From Branchiostoma belcheri (lineage: Eukaryota > Chordata > Leptocardii > Amphioxiformes > Branchiostomatidae), in NCBI RefSeq assembly GCF_001625305.1, contig NW_017803888.1, forward strand, positions 1 through 64,000: 64,000 bases of DNA, given 5' to 3'. The notes beneath the pieces were generated by a model, which worked only from the letters and a program-made list of their open reading frames with translations, did no database searches and was not told the DNA's origin. This document shows, piece after piece, positions 59,156-64,000 of this stretch (positions within the stretch are counted from its first letter, which is position 1; each line of letters begins with the position of its first letter). The position numbers and the translations under genes were made by a program.

Positions 59156-61366
59156 ATGAGGAAGGGAAGGCCACAGACGACACTGCTGCTCCTGGCTGCG
59201 TTCTTACACATCTCTGTGCACGGGTGCCCTACGAACTGTACATGCCGGCCAGACGATCGGGTGGACTGCCAACACGGACACCTGACAAACATTCCCACAG
59301 ACATCCCAAGGGGAACCGCACATTTGCAACTTCAGTACAACAGAATACACTCCCTTGGCCCGGATGCCTTCCAGTTCTCCATCTTCAGAAGACTTAGGAC
59401 ATTAGAGCTGAGCCACAACGAACTTGTTTCGATTCATCCTGACGCATTTAGGCAGCAAGACAGCGCTCTGGAACTCCTAGACCTAAGCAACAACAACCTT
59501 TCCTCGCTCCTCCCCTACACCTTCGACATGCTGTACCAGCTCAAACACCTCCATCTACAGGGCAACAACCTCCCCATCATCGACCAAAACACGTTCAACG
59601 GTCTCCGGTCGCTGCAGGTACTGAATCTTCAGGATAACGACATATCTATGGTAGCACCGAACTTGTTTCAGCATCTTCCCACCCTTGTTGACCTGTCTCT
59701 ACGGAGTAACCAGCTCGGGTATCTGCACGACCGGACATTTGAAGGTCTCTCCAGCCTGCGAACGCTAGACTTGAGTAGAAACAGGATTATCGGTTTGGAG
59801 AACGATGTGTTCTTTGGACTGGATAATCTGAACAATTTGCGTTTGGATTTCAACAGACTGACCATGATTCCTGACCTCCCCGAGACTTGGTTTCCAAGGA
59901 ACTGTCTCAAAAGGCTAAACCTGAGCCACAACCCGATAGAAACCATCACAGACCACGCGCTAGGCCTAGCTATTGAGCTGGAAGAGCTGTACGTTCACGA
60001 CCTACCCGAGTTGTCGACTGTAGAAAACTTTGCGTTCCGTGGCCTACCGAAGCTGCAGCAGTTACACATGTGCAACAACCCCGGCCTGCAGACGCTGCCC
60101 GAACACGTGTTTTTTGGGTTAACACGGATACGACACATCAACGTGCGCAACAACTCCTTCAACGCCATAGGCTCCATCGTCCCCAAAAGCTTGGAGTTAC
60201 ACGAGGTGGACATGTCTGACAATCCGTGGGACTGTTCCTGTGAAAACGATGATTTCCGCGAATGGCTCAAGCGGTTCGACAGCCACGGTGACATACTGAA
60301 TGACGACAGGTTGCTGTGCAGGTACCCTGCTGAGCTGGAGGGGGAGGAACTGCTGTCCATCCCAGAGGACTACTGTAACGATGGCCATGACAGCGAAGAG
60401 GAAAAAGACGGCGAGCGGGAGGAGGAGGAATATCGTGAAGAGGGTTCCGAAGAGGACGGACCGTCCAGGGGTAACCCAGAACCGGAACCTGAACCAGATG
60501 AGCCTGAAGTTCCGTGTTCTCACGACGCGTGCCTGATGCAGGGGCAATGTAGCATGCGTGGAGACCTGGCGTACTGCAGGTGCCCCCGCCCTTACCGGGG
60601 AAGCTACTGCGAGAAGTATGGAGAGAAGGGGAAGCTTAAAGACATTTCTGCCGAATCTAAAACCGAAACAACCATCGACGTCTCGTGGACGGTGAAACAG
60701 AATGACAACAACACGACTTTTCTGGTGTACTGGAGCGTGAACGGACCGATGCAGTACAAAGTAACTGGGGATCTTCATCACTCCACAAACAGATACAGGA
60801 TAACAGGTCTGGACCCTGGCTCCTTCCACCGAGTCTGCATCTATTCCAACAGGTACAACTTTGAGATCTCCCACAAATGCAAGGACCTGGGCACACTGGG
60901 GTATTCTGGTGAGAACCCATGGCAGGGCGACGACAGCTCCATGTTTCCACCACCACCACCAAGAGATCCGTTCAAAATAGTTAACATCGGCAAAGCTATA
61001 GGCATAGGAGGAGGGGTGGTTATCCTAATAGGCATCATGATAGGGGTGGCGTGTCGAATAAGGTACCTTCGCAGGACTGCAAACACGGAACCAGAGGCGC
61101 CTCCAGAGTACAACGGGACTCAGTCACGCGAGCCACAGTTTCAACTTCAGGATCTCCCCCCGCCGTACCACGAGGTGGTGAACCAGGGATTTGCTAATCC
61201 CGCTGTTAATCCAGGATCTGTTAATCCAGGATTTGTTCATCCTGACCATCAGCAGAGGGATAACACTAACAGGTCGAGTAACAACATGTTAAATAGCGCC
61301 CCTTCCCTACCGACCATTTCAGAGGAGAACGAAGGGGGACCAGACATGGAGCAACACAGAAAGTAG
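59156..61366 (+). CDS. vasorin-like LRR/EGF/FN3 type I membrane protein
   Basis: An intact 736-residue reading frame on one exon. I start at the ATG at 59156 because it opens a signal peptide (TTLLLLAAFLHISVHG, cleaved about 23) and lies 35 bases after a clear acceptor CCCTTTACAG (59120); the open frame extends to 59015 but that part is probably intron. Order: cysteine-rich N-terminal cap (24-50), about eleven leucine-rich repeats (55-345), C-terminal cap NPWDCSC to C407, acidic linker (408-450), one EGF-like module with six cysteines (454-485), FN3-like domain (494-577), proline stretch, membrane helix (about 614-633), short tail with PPEY (649-652) and PPPY (668-671). The same domain order occurs in vertebrate vasorin, which binds TGF-beta outside the cell. 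Orthology and ligand are inference. Confidence 0.92.
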   Translation: MRKGRPQTTLLLLAAFLHISVHGCPTNCTCRPDDRVDCQHGHLTNIPTDIPRGTAHLQLQYNRIHSLGPDAFQFSIFRRLRTLELSHNELVSIHPDAFRQQDSALELLDLSNNNLSSLLPYTFDMLYQLKHLHLQGNNLPIIDQNTFNGLRSLQVLNLQDNDISMVAPNLFQHLPTLVDLSLRSNQLGYLHDRTFEGLSSLRTLDLSRNRIIGLENDVFFGLDNLNNLRLDFNRLTMIPDLPETWFPRNCLKRLNLSHNPIETITDHALGLAIELEELYVHDLPELSTVENFAFRGLPKLQQLHMCNNPGLQTLPEHVFFGLTRIRHINVRNNSFNAIGSIVPKSLELHEVDMSDNPWDCSCENDDFREWLKRFDSHGDILNDDRLLCRYPAELEGEELLSIPEDYCNDGHDSEEEKDGEREEEEYREEGSEEDGPSRGNPEPEPEPDEPEVPCSHDACLMQGQCSMRGDLAYCRCPRPYRGSYCEKYGEKGKLKDISAESKTETTIDVSWTVKQNDNNTTFLVYWSVNGPMQYKVTGDLHHSTNRYRITGLDPGSFHRVCIYSNRYNFEISHKCKDLGTLGYSGENPWQGDDSSMFPPPPPRDPFKIVNIGKAIGIGGGVVILIGIMIGVACRIRYLRRTANTEPEAPPEYNGTQSREPQFQLQDLPPPYHEVVNQGFANPAVNPGSVNPGFVHPDHQQRDNTNRSSNNMLNSAPSLPTISEENEGGPDMEQHRK

Positions 61367-61369
61367 TTT

Positions 61370-62925
61370 CTACCTTGGACATTGCAGAAAACATACTTAG
61401 TTTGAAAGTTTGTCTGTGTTTGGTAGAAATCATTTTGAAGTCACTGTAATTTCTGACCCAAATTTTTGACTGTCCAATTCTGGCCTTTGCCAAAACAATA
61501 CCTGACTTCTGCGATGTCACATTCTGCGATCACTCAGTGAGCAGTGGATCATAGGATGAAAAAAGGCTATGGCTGTATCTTCTATCCGGAATCACTCTCC
61601 AAGCAGAGGTATTAGTTGGATTTATTTTTTAGGCATTTTTAACGATTTCTATTTGGCTTTTTTTATACTTGCATCTTTTTTCTCGTGGCATGTAGGATAC
61701 TGCCCTGCTGCTCACCAATATTTTGATAATCTTCTAGCTACCAAAAGATTTGCTTGGAGATTAATCCTGCACAGCACAGAAGCAGTAGATTGCTCATCAG
61801 TTGGACAGTCAAAAATTTGATGTCCAATTCTTGTGTTGGAAACTACAGTACAACTTTTAAGCTGAAAACAGTAACTGTTGCAGTAACAATTCCTCTCATG
61901 TTTGTGAGGAAAATGGGACAAAATGTTCCACATAAAGACATTGTGAACTTGTATCAAATACAAACATGTTTTTTATAGTGACACTACAGTTGTTCATAGT
62001 AATGGAAGTTATTAAAATGGCCATTGGTAAAAAAAAAACAAAGGGTCATGGAATTCATTTAGGCAGTGAAAAGAAAACTATTTAGGTTTATGGATGGCAG
62101 CATTTTTTCAAACACATGCAAAAGAGCTGAGAAAAAGCAACAAAAAATGCCACAATTTGATCTTTAAAACAAGTGTGTCCTCATGTGAACCCTCCATGGT
62201 CAATTTCTATGCTTACAATACTTAATATACATTTTTGAGCGTTTTCATGACTACACTAGGTCTGAAACTAATCTATGCAAGAATGCCAGTGTACATTGCT
62301 ACCTCTCAGTTGCATTTCATTGGTCTGTGTATTTTTGCAGCAACTGTTTAAAGTTGTCAGGATACATGTATGTGCTGAAAGAATAATTTTGCTAATATAA
62401 GATTTGCTGAGTTTAAGCCAAAGACTTTATTGTTATGTTTTAAGTTGGTAAAAGTGTGACGTTCAAATATGAGGAATCTAATTCATGCAATCAGAAATGT
62501 CTAAATTAACCAGAATGTTGACGTCAAGAGTTGAATGTGATTTTGTCAAACAAAATGATTAAATCCTTTTTGCATCAGATATTGTACCTTGGTTCTTCAG
62601 TCACAATGCTGTGCACAGTATCTAATATTATTCATAGGAATAATACGTGTAATACAAAATCAACACAATACATGCAGAACTAACTCACCACACATTCCTA
62701 CCCCATTGGCATTAGTGTAAAATAGCAACAATCAAACATACATTGTACAAATGATGGTAGGAAAGGAGACATCTACATAGATTTGTGCATTTTCAGTGAA
62801 AGTGTCATGTACATGCAAATGTGTATGTACAATCAGTGGGTATTGCTCACTATAGCACATTATATTTAAAAAAAAAGATCTCAAACTTCTTACTGGTACC
62901 TTCAAATGTATGCAATGAACCATTA
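61370..62925. other. 3' flank of the vasorin-like gene; no further gene seen
   Basis: AT-rich, probably containing the 3' untranslated region. I see no unambiguous AATAAA close to the stop. The remaining open stretches are short and unsupported. Confidence 0.4.
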
Positions 62926-62930
62926 AGCTA

Positions 62931-63115
62931 TGGCCAAATGGCTAGGCTAGTGGATCAAGAGGTTGTGGGTTCGATTCTTTGCATTCCTAGCCAGACATTG
63001 TGTCCTTGGGAAAGGCACTACACACAACTTTCTTCACTCCACCCAGGTGTAAAATGGGTACTAGGATTCAAACTCAAGCCAAGGCCTCTTGGTCCACAGG
63101 CAGGGCCACTAACCT
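62931..63115 (+). mobile_element. tRNA-derived SINE
   Basis: ATGGCTAGGCTAGTGG is followed by GTGGGTTCGATTCTT (B-box-like GGTTCGATTC) and GGAAAGGCACTACACACAAC, shared with the block A insertion at 33013-33205. A truncated relative of the other SINE head follows at 63311-63375. Confidence 0.6.
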
Positions 63116-63541
63116 AAACTGTGAGTTAAGTGTACAAAACTCTATAAGATCAAAAGAGGGAATCTAGAATTAGTAGAAACTCTCTCTCTGATCAAAAGAA
63201 GGAATCTTGAACTGCCAGTTAGAATGATTACAATCTCACACGTACACAAACACTCAGGGGGTGCTTGGAAGTACCATAGTGCTCTGGTGCCAGGTAGTGC
63301 CAGTAATAACAAGGTAGCAAGATGGTCTTGCGGTTAGAGTTGTTGACTTTATTAGGATCTAAAGATTCTGGGTTTTGAAAATGCTTGTAACTGGAAAATG
63401 TAAGTAAAACACTCAAGTCTTTCATCTGTTGATTTAGAAGATGAAGTACAGCAAGCTTAGTAGAGTAGCGCTTTCACAGTATGACATAAAGCCTCCACCC
63501 ACACCCCCTCAAAAACCTGACAATGGTTTATCCCATGACCA

Positions 63542-63555
63542 GTTTCCATGGTAAC
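63542..63555. promoter_or_regulatory. X-box-like palindrome
   Basis: GTTTCCATGGTAAC at 63542 differs from the RFX consensus GTTGCCATGGCAAC at two positions. It lies about 370 bases downstream of the donor of the edge exon, inside the dehydrogenase intron. Motif match only. Confidence 0.25.
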
Positions 63556-63649
63556 CAGGGTTGAGTGTTTGCTTCTACCACCTTGCACAGTCTACAATCG
63601 ACAGCTACCTCCCACATGTATGTTACCTTTTGATTTGATTTGACTCTGT

Positions 63650-63765
63650 ACCGTTTCGTATCATGATGTTTTTTTCTCTTGGTGTCTTATATATTATAAG
63701 CCCATTTGGGCTGCGTGGTGTGTAGTCGCAAGACACAGTAATAAACTTCCATTCATTCATTTGCT
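63650..63765 (+). mobile_element. possible LINE 3' end with ATTC repeats
   Basis: GCCCATTTGGGCTGCGTGG followed by AATAAACTTCCATTCATTCATT resembles the short 3' tandem tails of CR1/L2-type LINEs. A similar GTCATTCATTCATT stretch is at about 24198. No coding part is attached. Confidence 0.3.
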
Positions 63766-63799
63766 ACCTGGCCATATCAGTAACACTGCTCTCCATTGT

Positions 63800-63890
63800 G
63801 ACACACACACATGCACATGCAAACACACGCACGCACATGCACACACAAAGACACACATACATACAAACACACACACACACACACACACAA
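63800..63890 (+). repeat. CA-rich microsatellite
   Basis: Interrupted CA/CACG/CATG repeats followed by a run of about 11 CA units. Confidence 0.9.
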
Positions 63891-63926
63891 ACATTCCCAT
63901 ATAAATCAGACTTCTATGTGATGTAC

Positions 63927-64000
63927 CTTCATAGGAGTCCTGTTCCACACCATCACACTGTGGCCAGTCTTGATCAGGTTTCTCACCATCCCAGAACCCA
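63927..64000 (-). CDS. GLYR1: dehydrogenase NADP-binding exon, cut by the window edge
   Basis: From the edge inward the frame reads GSGMVRNLIKTGHSVMVWNR, then TPMK and donor AAG|GTACAT. GSGMV is the second half of the Rossmann GxGxxGSG nucleotide-binding loop, and VWNRT is the motif that selects NADP(H) in this family. It joins in phase 0 to the CRDLVQ exon 11 kb to the left. The vasorin-like gene lies in that intron. The rest of the protein, including any PWWP domain, is outside the window. Confidence 0.88.

Larger units (their letters stand above)
30306..64000 (-). other. GLYR1: gene span: GLYR1/N-PAC-like beta-hydroxyacid dehydrogenase (5' end outside window)
   Basis: Exons on the minus strand assemble in phase into the dehydrogenase domain shared by animal GLYR1/N-PAC and plant glyoxylate/succinic-semialdehyde reductases. 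Order from 5': 63927-64000, 52565-52675 (or 50678-50788), 46776-46877, 45184-45346, 44543-44722, 42094-42218 and 41566-41640, or the five equivalent exons of block A. The domain normally reduces small aldehydes with NADPH. In vertebrate GLYR1 it is a non-catalytic nucleosome-associated module behind a PWWP domain. Whether a PWWP exists here lies beyond the right edge. Two LRR receptor genes lie on the opposite strand in its introns. Symbol assigned by family resemblance from memory. Confidence 0.7.

Overview
The window is animal nuclear DNA, almost certainly from a lancelet (amphioxus, Branchiostoma). The evidence is intron-split genes with GT/AG junctions, an AT-rich intergenic background packed with miniature inverted-repeat elements and tRNA-derived SINEs, an invertebrate-style Toll-like receptor on one long exon, and two sequence versions of one locus that differ by a few percent, as expected of the very heterozygous lancelet genomes. 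The species call is inference from memory. Three 20-N assembly gaps are present (12444-12463, 40874-40893, 51704-51723).

Left part, about 1-29.6 kb: no gene here could be named. It holds MITEs of several families (Harbinger-like with TTA/TAA target duplications, a hAT-like one with an 8-bp duplication, a mariner-like one with TA duplications), SINEs, foldbacks and tandem duplications. A few candidate exons are given with low confidence: a well-formed 98-codon minus-strand exon at 15833-16126, and a GC-richer, promoter-like stretch at 22.2-23.7 kb with two possible first coding exons on opposite strands.

Right part, about 30-64 kb: one minus-strand gene spans everything. Its exons encode a GLYR1/N-PAC-type beta-hydroxyacid dehydrogenase domain, running from an exon cut by the right edge (63927-64000) to a stop codon at 30306 (or 41566 in the second version). 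Two plus-strand leucine-rich-repeat receptor genes lie inside its introns: a Toll-like receptor between the exons at about 50.7 and 46.8 kb, and a vasorin-like LRR/EGF/FN3 membrane protein at 59156-61366 in the next intron upstream.

The block with the last five dehydrogenase exons and the TLR occurs twice (29633-39240 and 40894-50565, about 96-97% identical in TLR protein). The gap flanks overlap in a way that makes the second block look like the other haplotype inserted into a gap of the first, not a true tandem duplicate. On that reading there is one TLR gene with two alleles and one dehydrogenase gene, and the alleles differ by a SINE, a ~1.9 kb insertion, exon-fragment copy number and a CA repeat.
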